64,000 nt of DNA, from the NCBI GenBank assembly GCA_963970005.1, contig CAXAMN010027473.1:207452-271451 (forward strand), written 5' to 3'. The DNA is from Durusdinium trenchii. Its lineage: Eukaryota > Sar > Dinophyceae > Suessiales > Symbiodiniaceae. This document shows positions 48,101-60,100 of this stretch, one piece after another. The notes under the pieces were generated by a model that saw only the letters and a list, made by a program, of their open reading frames with translations, was not told the DNA's origin and searched no databases. Both the position numbers and the translations under genes were made by a program. Position 1 is the first letter of the stretch. Every line of letters begins with the position of its first letter.

Positions 48101-51100
48101 CACGTCTTCGTGGTGTGATCTTCAAGGTGATGCAGAAAACACACCTTGGCACCTTCGATTCATTGTGTGTATGTCTGTTCTTTTTTTGTGGGGTGGAATT
48201 GAGATGAAATAGATAGGGGATACTTGAGGCACTGCAGTTCCAAAGCAGCCTAGGTATAACGTGGGATTTGGAGACCCGATTCGAGTTCATTCGCGAGCAA
48301 GTTTCTGATCTTGCACTTGTAAGTGTATTGTTTGAAACAATTGTATTTCAATTTTGAACTTTAAGAAACACATTAAACAGCTGTTTTGTGACAAACCCAG
48401 GCTTTCAGGGTGCATCAGCTACTTCTCCGTCATACGAAACAACATCGCAAAGGCCATGTGTTCACCTCCCCGGCGAACAAGACTGGGCTATCAGCTTCCA
48501 ACTCGCACCGTGCAGATCAATTATCAGGTTTTCCCTTGCATTCTAAGGGTTTTGGATCCTGTTTGTTGGGCAAAGTACCACATCCAAGGAACACCTCGAT
48601 CGACACAATGGAGACTCAACCAGTTGAGGAGTATAAGAACCTCGATATCCCAGAAATAGATCCCGAGGACATGCTACTTGGCCAATTTATTCCAAATCCT
48701 TTGGTCAGCTTTGTTGGGGTCACTCTACCTCTTAAGCTTCCACTCCAAGGGAGAAGTGTGGCATGCTTCCTGGCGTGACAGCTGATGGTTCTGACCAAAA
48801 TGCCCAAGATGACCAAGAGCAGGGGGAGTCTGAGGCTCCAACTGATGATGAGGAGATTTTCTGAGCTTAAATGTTTTGTTTATTCAGGGGATACCTTTGA
48901 CGGACAGGACATTCCAAGAATAACAACAGGTTTCATGTGTCCCAAATCCATTTTTGGTCAGGACATCGCTGATGATGAGGACTCTGATGACAAGGCCCAA
49001 GAAAAAGTTATCCTACAAGAATGCCAAGCGATGCGCCAATATTTGGACGCAAAAGATGACCATGACAAACAGATCCAATACACTGGGTACTTGAATGCCA
49101 AAGCTGCGACAGACAAACACTTTTTGGACTGGGACGGCAACAAAATGTTGTTTTTCGATCTGAATGGTTTCAATTAGTTAGCCTGATTTTTGGACATTCG
49201 TGTGCAGGACAAAGGTGAAGAAGTCCCAGGAGACATGCCACTGTTAAAATTCAAACGGAGGCTCAGGAGGATGAGGACTGAGGACGTGGAGCCAAATTCT
49301 GAGCCAGAGAAAGAAGAAGAACAAAAGGTGGAGGGTAAGGATTCAAGCAACGAGGACGAGGATGAAGAGCAAAGCAAAGGGGAAGAAGGTGAATCAGAAG
49401 AAGAGGAGTCAAGGCAGGGAAATACCCAAAAGGAAGAAATTGATGAGACGTTGCAGGACGAGGAGGAGGAAGAAGATAACAAGACGTGGCACTACACCCC
49501 AGAGAAGGAGAAACAAAAGGAGACTTCTGAAGAGGCAAAGAAAGAACCTGAGGATGATGAAAGCTCAGAGTCAGAGGAGGACAAAGTGGAAGATGAAGAT
49601 GAGAAGGGCCCAAAAGATGAGAAACCAAAGCCACCAGCAGATGGCAAAGTGGGTCGGAGTGACAAGCCTACAGAGGAGGAGGACGAGAAGGAAACGGATC
49701 AGGATAAGATGGAGGACGACGACCAGGATGATGAAAACGAGGACAATGATCAGCATTCTGAACATGCAGTTGTTTGGGGTCCATTGACTGTGCAAGGTGT
49801 TGACCACCTCACACATGCATTTGGATGGGGGGGGGGCGTGCAGGATGAGCCCAAAAAAGAAAGCAAAGACGAGGACTCTGATGTAGAGGTTGAGGCGATT
49901 TCAGACAGCGAAGAGACTACAAAAAGCAAGAGCCCTGAGAAAGACCTTTCAGACAAAGAGGACGATAAACAGGACAGGGGCTCTGAGGAAGAGCTTCCAG
50001 ACAAGGAGGATGATAAACAGGACACAGGCTCTGAGGAAGAGCTTTCGGAGAAAGAGGATGATAAACAGGACACAGGCTCTGAGGAAGAGCTTTCAGACCA
50101 AGAGGACGATAAACATGATAAGGGCTCTGAGGATGAGCTGTCAGAAAAAGAGGAGGATTTGAAGGACAAGGGCTCTGAGGAAGAATTCTCAGACCCAGAG
50201 GAGTGCAAAAAGGCAAAGGGCTCTGACGAAGAGGTTTCAGGCAAGGAAAATGATCAAGCAAAGCAAGTAGACAAGGAAGAAACTTCAGATGAGGAAGAAG
50301 GTTCAAAACACGAGGACCCCAATGAGAAAGCTTCAGACAAGGAAGACGTGACAAAGGAGGAGGAGGAGGAGAACCAGGCAAGTGAGGCTGAGAGTGAGGA
50401 AGATGAGGAAGTGAAGACAGACGTGATTGAGGACAGCTCCAAAGACCCAACTAAGGCAAAGGGTCAGGTTCAAAATGGTGGAAAGGATGGTGATGATTCC
50501 TCATCAAGCTCCAGCTCCTCATCAAGTTCTTCGAGTTCTGACAGTGAAGTTGAGAAATTGCTCAATTGTTCAGACGATGAACCAATGGATGCCGAAAATG
50601 ATCTCAAGGATGCCAAAACCAAAGATGAAACGGATGAAAAGGAAACATCAGTGAAAAAGAGTAGCCCAAGGAAAGAAGAGAAGGCTGTTGAAAGAACGCA
50701 AAAGACCGTTGAAGGTGCGCCCAGGGCCAAGAAGACAATACATCCAAGTGAGCGTATGGCACACATCCGTTCCAAGGCAAAGGTGATGGAAGAGAAGAAA
50801 AAGGAAGACCAGGAAGGAACAAAGAAACGAAAGGAGGAGAACAAGGCAGGAGCTGAGGGCCCGAAGAAGCGGAAGGATGAGAAAGGAACAAAGAGTGATG
50901 ACTTGAAGGAAGGTGATGTGGATGTCAAGGAAGAACCAAAGAACAACTCGAAGAAGCACAAGAGTGAGAGGAAGGAAACAAAACAGGATGACAAGGAAGG
51001 AGAAAAACAAGGCTCGAGAAAGCGCAAGAGTGAGAAGAACGAGAAGGAGGAAAAGAAGGAAATTAAAGATGAGGTCAAAACTGAGCAGGTCAAGATAGAG

Positions 51101-54100
51101 CCTGAGGATGAAGGTTTGAGTAAAGGCCTTGGAGTGGAAGCTGTGGCCAAGAGCATGCCTAAGCCAGAGCCTCCTACCCACCGTGTCCGTCAAAAATCGA
51201 ATGGCACTTTGACTAACTTTGATAGATTTTCAAGTGTTGGTTCTCTTCTTGGTGCACATGTGAAATCCCTGCTACATCTTAGGCAAACTGTCAGGGACTT
51301 CGACTCCGGAAGCTGCCTCTGTCACTGCCACGAAAGGACACCAGTCACGTGGTGAGGCCTGGTGCGCTGGTCCAAAGAACAGGTGTCACTGTATAAATGG
51401 TTGGTTGGCATTTGAGCTGGCAATGTCCCAGGTGGCAACCCTCCTGAAAACAGAGAAGTTTGAGGACCTGGCCAAAAATGCCTTCCGCATTGCTATCAAC
51501 AGAGTGCAACAAGTAGCAATCCAGAAATTGGGAAGCAAAATAGCAACCCCTGCTGAACAATTGGCCCTCATTGCGCAAAGAAGAACCACAAAGGGATCCC
51601 GTTCCCGTTCGAGCTTGAATTGCATTTGGACTAGGTTTTTTAACCTTTGGTTTGCAAGCACTTAACTGGTCTAATGCTATGTGTAAAACAAAAGCTAAGG
51701 AACACTGAGCTGTTAGCGACTGTCTGCCTGGAGGACGGGTGGTTGGTAGAGCTTCGCTACCGCCTTACCGGAAAGGCTGCGGGTCAAATATACAAAATGT
51801 TCAAGAAGGGTGACAGCACATATACGAGCATGATGCTCGGACAGGTTCGAGGTGTTTGTGGAATTTTATTTGCACTTTGATTCGAGTGGTATTCAAAACA
51901 CCAAACATCACAACACATCCTTGGGCCATATTAAGGAAGAAAGCACAGCTCCATGGTTTCAAAGATCCTGATTGCCGACTTGCGGCAGCCCAAAAGAAGG
52001 CTGCACAGGACTTAAAGCTGAGGGATTTTGGGACAAAGTCTCAAGGGGATGCTGGTGTGGCAGGAGCGGATGCCAAAGTGGCAGAAGCAAATCCACCAAA
52101 ATCAAAACGACCTAAAGTATCCAAGGTCAAGAAGTGAAAACAGGGACCAGCCTTTGTCAACAAATGTCCAAGGTTACCAATTTTTTGGTTAGGGGCCTCA
52201 TCCCAAACCCTACTGCCAGCTGCATGTGAGCTGGTTCCTGGACTCGTGGTTTGACCCATTGAGATCACTGGCTCGACGGGGTTAACCGAGCCTGCTTCTG
52301 GTGAAAAAGACTTGATCTCGTTGAACTGGCCTTTCCTTAGTCACAAATGTTGCAGTGCTGGCATGGTGGCATGGTGTCCATGTGCCTTCCTCCACCACCT
52401 CAGGGCTCAAATGTTTTTGGCAAGAGTAAGTAGTGGGCAAAACTCCCCAAACAAAAAGAGAGTGAAACTCTGAGTAGTCTTGGCCATGAACCCGAAGAAC
52501 CTCGTGCCTGTGCTGGCTCTACTCTCACAAGTTCCACTCACTGGACCATATGATCGGAATGATTTTGCCCTTTGGTTGCTTTGGTTGAGATTTAGAGGGG
52601 TACCCTGATCAAGGGAAAACACATGACAACTCAGGTGGAAATATGTGCAGGGGAAGGCCAATTGAGTCGAGCATTTTGGAGTTGTGGCTATCGTGGGAAA
52701 GCTTTCGATGAACCTTGGATCAACCCATGTTGTTTCCAAGGGGTTCTGAAATGATAAGGGTGAACGATGTCAGGTGGTTCCCGAAAGCTCTTCGGAGCTC
52801 CGAGCTCAGGTACTCTATTCTGCAAACCACAATATATTGAGGACCATCGGGTTTCTGACCCTACTGGCTGCAGTGGGGTGCTTTGTGGAATTTTGTGTGA
52901 ATAACAGTGCAAACTTTTGAATCAATCAGGTGAGAAATTGCCGCAAAGGGGGTGTGGTTTTTGCTGCCCCTCCATGTGGTAGCTGGGTGTTTTTGCGCCT
53001 TGGTGTAAGCAGTGGCCAGGTTGGTTCATGCTTGGTTTTACTTGCCACCTTCGTGAACTTTTAACTCAGGAGTTCCCCAACGACAGGAAGATCGTGGATG
53101 GATCCTGAAGGTTTCCAAACCAAATGCTGCGTGATCAACAATATAATTGTGATGAGGCTATTGTATATGATACTTGGTGTCCAAATTAGGTTTGGGACTT
53201 GTGAAAGTTGCTTTGATGAATTCCAATTCTTTGAGCCACGGAGCTCAGTTTGTGGTATGCCTGGCAGCGTGGGGTCTATTTCGTTTGGGAGCAGCCGATG
53301 TCATCAGTTAGAGCCCCAAGAGCCATTTCCAATGAGCGCGTAACAACTAATTGCAGAATTGAGGTTATGTTCTCATGGAAGCCAGTTCAATTCTTTCTCA
53401 CCCATTGTGGTGCAAAGCCTGGGGCTTGGAGAAGTCTTAATAATGTCCTTTTCAAGTTTGCTTTTGCATTGGAGGAGGGTCACGTTTCCTATGGGCTCTT
53501 GGGGTGCTAAAACATTGAAGTTCACCACGAACCTCGGATTGCAAATCAAAGGACTTCAAACCAATGCTCTGTTTGGGATCCATCCAATGCAGTTTTCCAT
53601 TATACTGGGAGATCAATTTGTTACTCTTGGAAGATCTTTAAGATCAATTTTGTATTCCTGGGATATATAAATTTTGGTGGTTAGTTTCTTTTTGCATGGC
53701 CTTCGCCATTAAGGCTTTGGGGTACACTTCCAGGATTGCACACCCTGAAGCGGCCGATTGAGATTCGTCAACTTCGAGAAGCCTTGGCGAGGACAGGATA
53801 TAGCGGACAGGATATAGCATTCCAAACTGCCCAATGTAGGTGATGTACACTCATCTTCCCTGAGCTTTATGACCACTGCCTGGCAAATGGGTCAAAGCCA
53901 CTTCACGTGTCCATTGGGATGGCCTGCCCTTCGCAAAGACCAATGTAGAACCTTCAATGTTCAGTGTGGCCCATGATGACAAATGTGGTTCCACTGCCAT
54001 TCATTGTTTGGATGCTGGACTGCATCCAACTTCAAGTAGGCTTGGGGAATCTCGCGTTGGGAGGTGCCACCATTGATCTGATATACGATCATCGTGATCA

Positions 54101-57100
54101 TTGTCCTGTGCCCATTGCTGGCAGGAATCAAGGGCTGGTCAAGAAGTCAATCAACAAAGCTGGCAAGCATTGCATCGTGTCTTGGCAGTATCAGGACTGT
54201 GCACGCGAAACAACAAACTCCGAGAACCTGGGACAGTTATAGGAATCAAGACTCTGGCCCGAATCTAAGTCTGGAGACAAAAAGAAATTGGCTGAGTCGG
54301 CGGTTTATCCGCGCCAATTTGGCCTAGCCATTGCAAGCTTGCTCCAGAAGGAGCCCAGGGACCAAGGCCCGACTAGTTTGAATTTTGAATACAAGGCTTC
54401 TGGGGATGACAAGGGTGCCCTGGAAGATTTTCATGTGGGTAAGAATGCTTGGTGGCGAAAGCTTTGAGGCTACAGGTGGGAGACATGGGAGACTTTACTA
54501 TCTAATATGATCGAATCAAATTACCAATTAATTAACATGTCTATTAATACTTCATATCAAATGATTGAATTGCTGTGTCAAGTCTTCCCAGTGCCCTCCA
54601 AGCTTCTTAATTCGACTTAGATTATACTTTGGGGTCACAGGAAAACACATGGCACACAAAGTTTCCTCGGAATGCACATGTCAGTTGACTTACTGGAAAA
54701 GCACAACTCCTAAACATTTGCAGCTGCCCGGGCTTGCGAGACTCTAGCTCCAACCAGCATCATGCCTTCTGTGGCAATTGAGAAATATGCGGAACTATTG
54801 GAAGGTCTGAAATATGAACGGATTTGTTTGAGCTGCTGGATGGAAATCGTGAAAGAATACCTTGACCCGAGACTCAGCTTGAACAACCTAGCCTCGTGGG
54901 ACTGTGTGTGACATGGTCCTGGTTGGGGGGGGTCCTGCACCTCATCAGGAATGAGGCACACATCCTGGAGGCTATATGCAGGGACTGCCGCTGTGATGAG
55001 ATTAGTATCTTGGAGGAGGAATGCGCAGCCCGTGGATGCACGACCAATGAGCATCCTTCAATGCGATAGGGGCCTTTGTCTTCGTGGTTTGCTCGCGTGG
55101 CCCTGTGGTTTTGGTGGGATACTGGAGGGATAATTTCCAGGCTGACCTAGACTAATCCTGGAATGACCCAAGATCAATTCCCCCAACCCCAAAACGATAA
55201 TGTCAGATTGTGTTTTATCAATAACTCAATTTGTGCCCTGGGCACGCCTGGAGACAAACACGGCAGTTCCCACCATGGTCGTCCGAGCAACTTGAAGAAC
55301 AATTCAGAAATTCACAGCTCGCCTGTGATGTGAGGGGAGCGAAGGAAAACACCCTTTGGAGAGCGTGTCAAAGCGTGTCATTTGCGTGTCACTGTGTATC
55401 ATAGGGGGTGCCCAATTGTGACCCCTTAGGCTAAGGGGTCACCAATTATGACCCCTTAGCAAACGTGCCGGGTGGTTTTCAACCAATGGGAACGTGTCAA
55501 AACGTGTCCAAAAAATCATGATTTGGGCACCCCACCATTTTTTTTACCACAATCGAAACCATGGACTTTGGGCTCGAGGAAAATCTTTTTGGGTGGAGCA
55601 TGGCAATGACGAAGGCCATTGAGTTTTCTCAAAGGATTCTTTCCATGAGTCTATTGTTTCAACTCCTCCAGACTCCAGGGTTCAAATTGGCAGGCCGAGA
55701 AACTTAGGGCGATGAAAGCCACAAGTATGCCAAACACTGGACTGATCCAGGCCTGGTTTATATCCTACCTGGTATCTAGTCTAAGCACCCTTTGCCAGGA
55801 ACAAGTTGAGGTCAGCAAACCAGCACGGGAAAAATCTCGAAGAGATGGAAGTGGCAGTTCCACTGACAAAGCAAAGACTGGGAAGCAAGGCAAGATAAAG
55901 GATGACAAGGAGACGATGTCTGAGAAAACAAAAGAGCTGAAGGAGGACATCACGAAGACAGCTGCCACGGGGCCGGAGAATGAGAAGGAGAAGAAAGAGA
56001 AGAAGGACAAGAAGGAGAAGAAGCAGAAGGAAGTAGGTGACCTGGAGAAGGCCATAGTGGATGAGAAGGTGGAAGGTCACAAGGGTCAGAGTGGGAAGAA
56101 GGTGCCAAGTGAAGACAACAATAAAAATAACGATGTGAAAAGTGACTTGAAGAAGGTGGATGTGCAGAAGGGTGCAGATGAGGTGTCAAAGAAGGAAGAT
56201 GCAAAGGAAAGAAAAGAGACACCCAAAAGTGAGGAGAAGAAGGAGCCAGAGGAGATCAAGAAGACGCGGGATGAGAAGCAGCTCAAGAAGGAACGTAAGA
56301 TTGAGAAGAAGGTGAAGGATCAAAAGGAAAAACGTGAGAAGGATGCGAAGGATGAAGAAACGAAGAAGCACCATAGGGAAGAACGTGACAAGGCCAAAGG
56401 TAAAGAGAAGAAGGCCCATGACCAGGCCACAAAGGAAGGACATAAAGATGAAAAGAAAAAGGAAAAAGGTGACAAACAGGAAGCCGACGAGAAAGGAGAG
56501 AGCGCAGAGATGAAAAGGAAACCCGAAAGTGAGGCGAAGGCTGAAGAGGATGAGGGAAGACACAATGCAAAGAAGGAACGTCAAGAAAAGAAGAGGAAAT
56601 CCGATAACAAGGAGTCGCAGAAAGAAGTGCAGAAGGAACAGGCTGAGAAGTTGCCTGACAATGGCGAGAAGAAGGCTGAGAATCAGAGCAAGAAGAACCA
56701 AGAAGCCAAAGAGACACCCAAAAGTGATGAGAACAAAACGAAGCCAGAACAGAAGAAGCCAGAAAAGAAGCAGCCAGAAGAGACGAAGCCAGAAGAGAAG
56801 AAGCCAGAAGAGAAGAAGCCAGAAAAGAAGCAGCCAGAAGAGACGAAGCCAAAAAATAAGTCAGAAGAGAAGAAGCCAGAAGAGAAGCCAGAAGAGAAGA
56901 AGGCAGAAGAGAAGAAACGAGAAAAGAAGCAGCCAGAAGAGACGAAGCCAAAAAAGAAGCCAGAAGAGAAGACGCCAGAAGAGAAGCCAGGAGAGAAGAC
57001 AGAAGAGGTGGCTCCAAAACAGAAGAAAGACAAGGTGAAGAAAAACACCTCACCAACAGAGGCAAAGAAGACTGAGGAGGAACCATGTGCAAAGGATCCA

Positions 57101-60100
57101 AAAAAGACGACTGAACATATGAAGGAGGGTGTTTCCGCGAAGCTGCTCGATCACCTAACTGAAGAAGGTTGCAAGATTGAGAAGAGGATCCATGAACGTC
57201 GAACTGCCAAAAGAGCTGAGAAAGAAGGAATGAAAATGAATGACACTCGCACTCAGAAGACCATGGAGGAGTCCAAGAAACTGGAGGACAGAGTTCAAGG
57301 AAAGAAGGACAAACCTGAGAAGAGTGAGAAAGGAGAGAAGAAAAGGAAGCCTGGAAGCGAGGCAAAGGTTGAAGAGGAGAAGGGAGGTGACAATGCAAAG
57401 CACGAACACAAAGAAAAGAAGAGGAAATCCGAGGAGAAGACTGATGATCAAAGCACGAAGGCTGATGGGAACAAGGGGTTTCCAGTGGTGTCCCCAAGGA
57501 GGAAGGGAGTTAAGAGGAAGGAACAGCAAGAAGATGATGTCAAACAGAAGGCAAAGGACGAAAAGGAGCTGCTACACAAGACTCGCAGCCAGGCTTCCTT
57601 GTCGGGCAGTGCACAGGGTCTCAAGTCTCACCTGGAATTGGGATGTTTGAGAGGTTGTTAATAGAACATTCATGATGGTACCCTTTGTTTGGATCCCAGG
57701 ATGCCCAGGCATCCAACACTTTGTACCAGGCAAAGCTCATGGAAAAGCAGGGGACCTTGGAAAGCATCACACCGGGACCTACTCCATCTCCTACAGCCCG
57801 AAAGTTGGATTTTGACTGGGAGCTTTGGCTAATATCATTACTTTCTCTTATTGAGTGTTGCCTCCAAGCCTCCGAGTGTTGGTGGAGTTGGGATTGGGGT
57901 GAGTGTCCTAAGGATGAACCAACTCCTGGAGGTCTCCTGTCAGAACGAGCTGCTGTCTCTTCTTCAGCTGAGAAGTCAGAGAAATCAAGAACAAAACGGC
58001 AAAGGGAGCTTTCCGATGGACAGAAGGCCGCAATTGCAGAAATGCAAAAACCCTCCGACATGGAGTCGGGCGTTGCTTGGTTGAGTTGCCAGGTTGTTGA
58101 CAAAACAATGGATTCAAATGGGGTGCTATTCCTGGTACTGCTGTTTCATTAGCTTAGGAGCGGAAAAGACAATACTCTGCAATGCGTCGGGCCATTCACC
58201 GTGACGCCCCACCTGCCCTGATGGCGAAATTCTCACTGTGCAGTGACAAGGAGCGGCTCTTTGGCCATATTTATTTATTTTATTAGCTATTAGTCGTGTG
58301 CAGTGGCAAGTGGGATAATGATGCACTTGGCTTCATCCTGAGGTTTTCCATGCTAAAGGCATGGCTTCAAAATCCAGACCTGGACAGCATGCATGTTGAG
58401 GAGAAATATACTTCATGGGTCCAAAGCCTGCGGACAGACCGCTACGTGTCCGTGAGCCCCTTAATTTGTATTGCATGGCCTGGCACGTGTTTTGATGTAA
58501 CATAATGTTTCATCCAAATTGAGGTCACTGTGTTCCAACTCGAGAAGATATATGGGAAATCGAAGGAGGCAAGAGAATTCATTTCCTCTTTGATCTCTGG
58601 TGTTTTGTCAGCACTATACTCTATCGAATCCACTATCGAATCCTTAGACACTCAACTTTACCCATCCAGCATCCCTGAGCCAATCCGAGGCCAACACGGC
58701 ACACCCCATCCTCAGGCCTGGTTGGTGCTATCGATGTCCACTTGGCCAAACTTTGGTGCCTCCGTGCGTTGAGGCCCCAAACAATCCCAAAGCCAAGTTC
58801 TATAAAGTGCTCAAAGAAGTGGTTGAGGAATCTTCCCAGGGCACCATGGGCCAGACTACTGTGACTTGTTTCACGATGTGTCTTTGTTAAAGGGGTCAAC
58901 TTTACAGCTGGGGGCATCTAAGGTGAGCCTTTCTGGACGCATCCGAGACAAGGAAACCAAAGCTTAGGTGCAAAAGCAGCTTGGGGGGTTGATGGCAGCA
59001 TCGGATCCTGCATTCTTGGACCTCAAAACAGGGACCCTGAAAGTCAAGAAACCAAAGAAGGAAAAAACAAAAGAGGAAGAGGTGGCCCAGGAGATGAAGA
59101 AAACTGCAAAGAAGTTCCTTGATCTCATTGGGGGTGATGCCAAAACACTCTGAACAATTCCAAACAAAAACACTGCTGAGTTTGAAATCAACTCAGGATG
59201 AAGGGCACAGCGAATGATATCGATACTGTCCTGCTGGAGATCGATGAATACCATGTCAGGAACTGTGCAGAGCTGGTGTCTTGTTTTGACATGGTGCTTT
59301 GTCCAAACTCGTCATAATAGTTGCAAGTCCCACGAGAGCATTTGAGTGGCTTATGATATCAACAAACCGTCCTTTGCGAGCAGAAGTTGTCATTTCACAA
59401 ATGTGTATCACAAAGGTTCCCAAAACATTATACTTAATCTGAGGTGACCTGCTTGCGAGACCACCTACCATTGGCACGTGAGATGGCCAGTGAAACTGAA
59501 GCGAAGAGCAATGTTCCGATCGGCCATGTAGATTCCGAGGAATGGGTGTCCTACATCCAAACCATCAAGGATAAAACCAAAACCATGCTCTTGGATTTGA
59601 AGGATGCCAAACGTCGGGTGTCCACTGCCAAGGGTCCAAAGCCCAAAAAAAAGGCTGCAACAGCTGAGGCATCAGGGAGTGATGAAGAGTATCATTCCAA
59701 CTGAGGTGGTGATGAGGCTTGGGCGTCTACCTAACAGAACAACCTGTGCATTCCACAATCCCAATCATTTCTTTGTTGGTGAAATGTCCCGAGCACATCC
59801 AGAACAAACTGTAAAGCTTTTGGTGAACAATGGAAGGCCCAGCCACCTGAGAACACTGAAAGACCCTGAACATTCTCCAAACATATGTGTTTTTCCGAAT
59901 GATTGATGTTTAGTAGGGGAAAGGTATGTTGGTCGCAGGGTGATATCACCAGGTCCCATTCTGAGGATCCCAAAGGAGATCCTGGGTTCAGGCTGGCTGG
60001 GCACCCACGCGGTCTTGGGTGCAAAGACCCCTTTAGTTCTTTCCTGTCACGTGGCTGCTGTTGTATTAACAACATTGCCCATGGGAGGCAGGATCCATGC

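Noticed and set aside
49950-50270. CRISPR-like regular repeats
   Set aside because: The 57-bp units are directly adjacent coding repeats without unique spacers, in a eukaryotic gene.
49174-51193. Long minus-strand frames opposite gene 1 (up to 228 codons, Ser- or Leu-rich)
   Set aside because: They mirror the low-complexity GAA/GAG/GAT/AAG codons of the + strand, which never produce stops on the other strand. They have no start context or domain.
55765-57529. Minus-strand frames of up to 404 codons opposite gene 2
   Set aside because: This is the same artefact: Lys/Glu codon runs read as Leu, Phe, Ser and Pro from the other side. Flanking exons on the + strand fit splice sites, while the minus frames do not.
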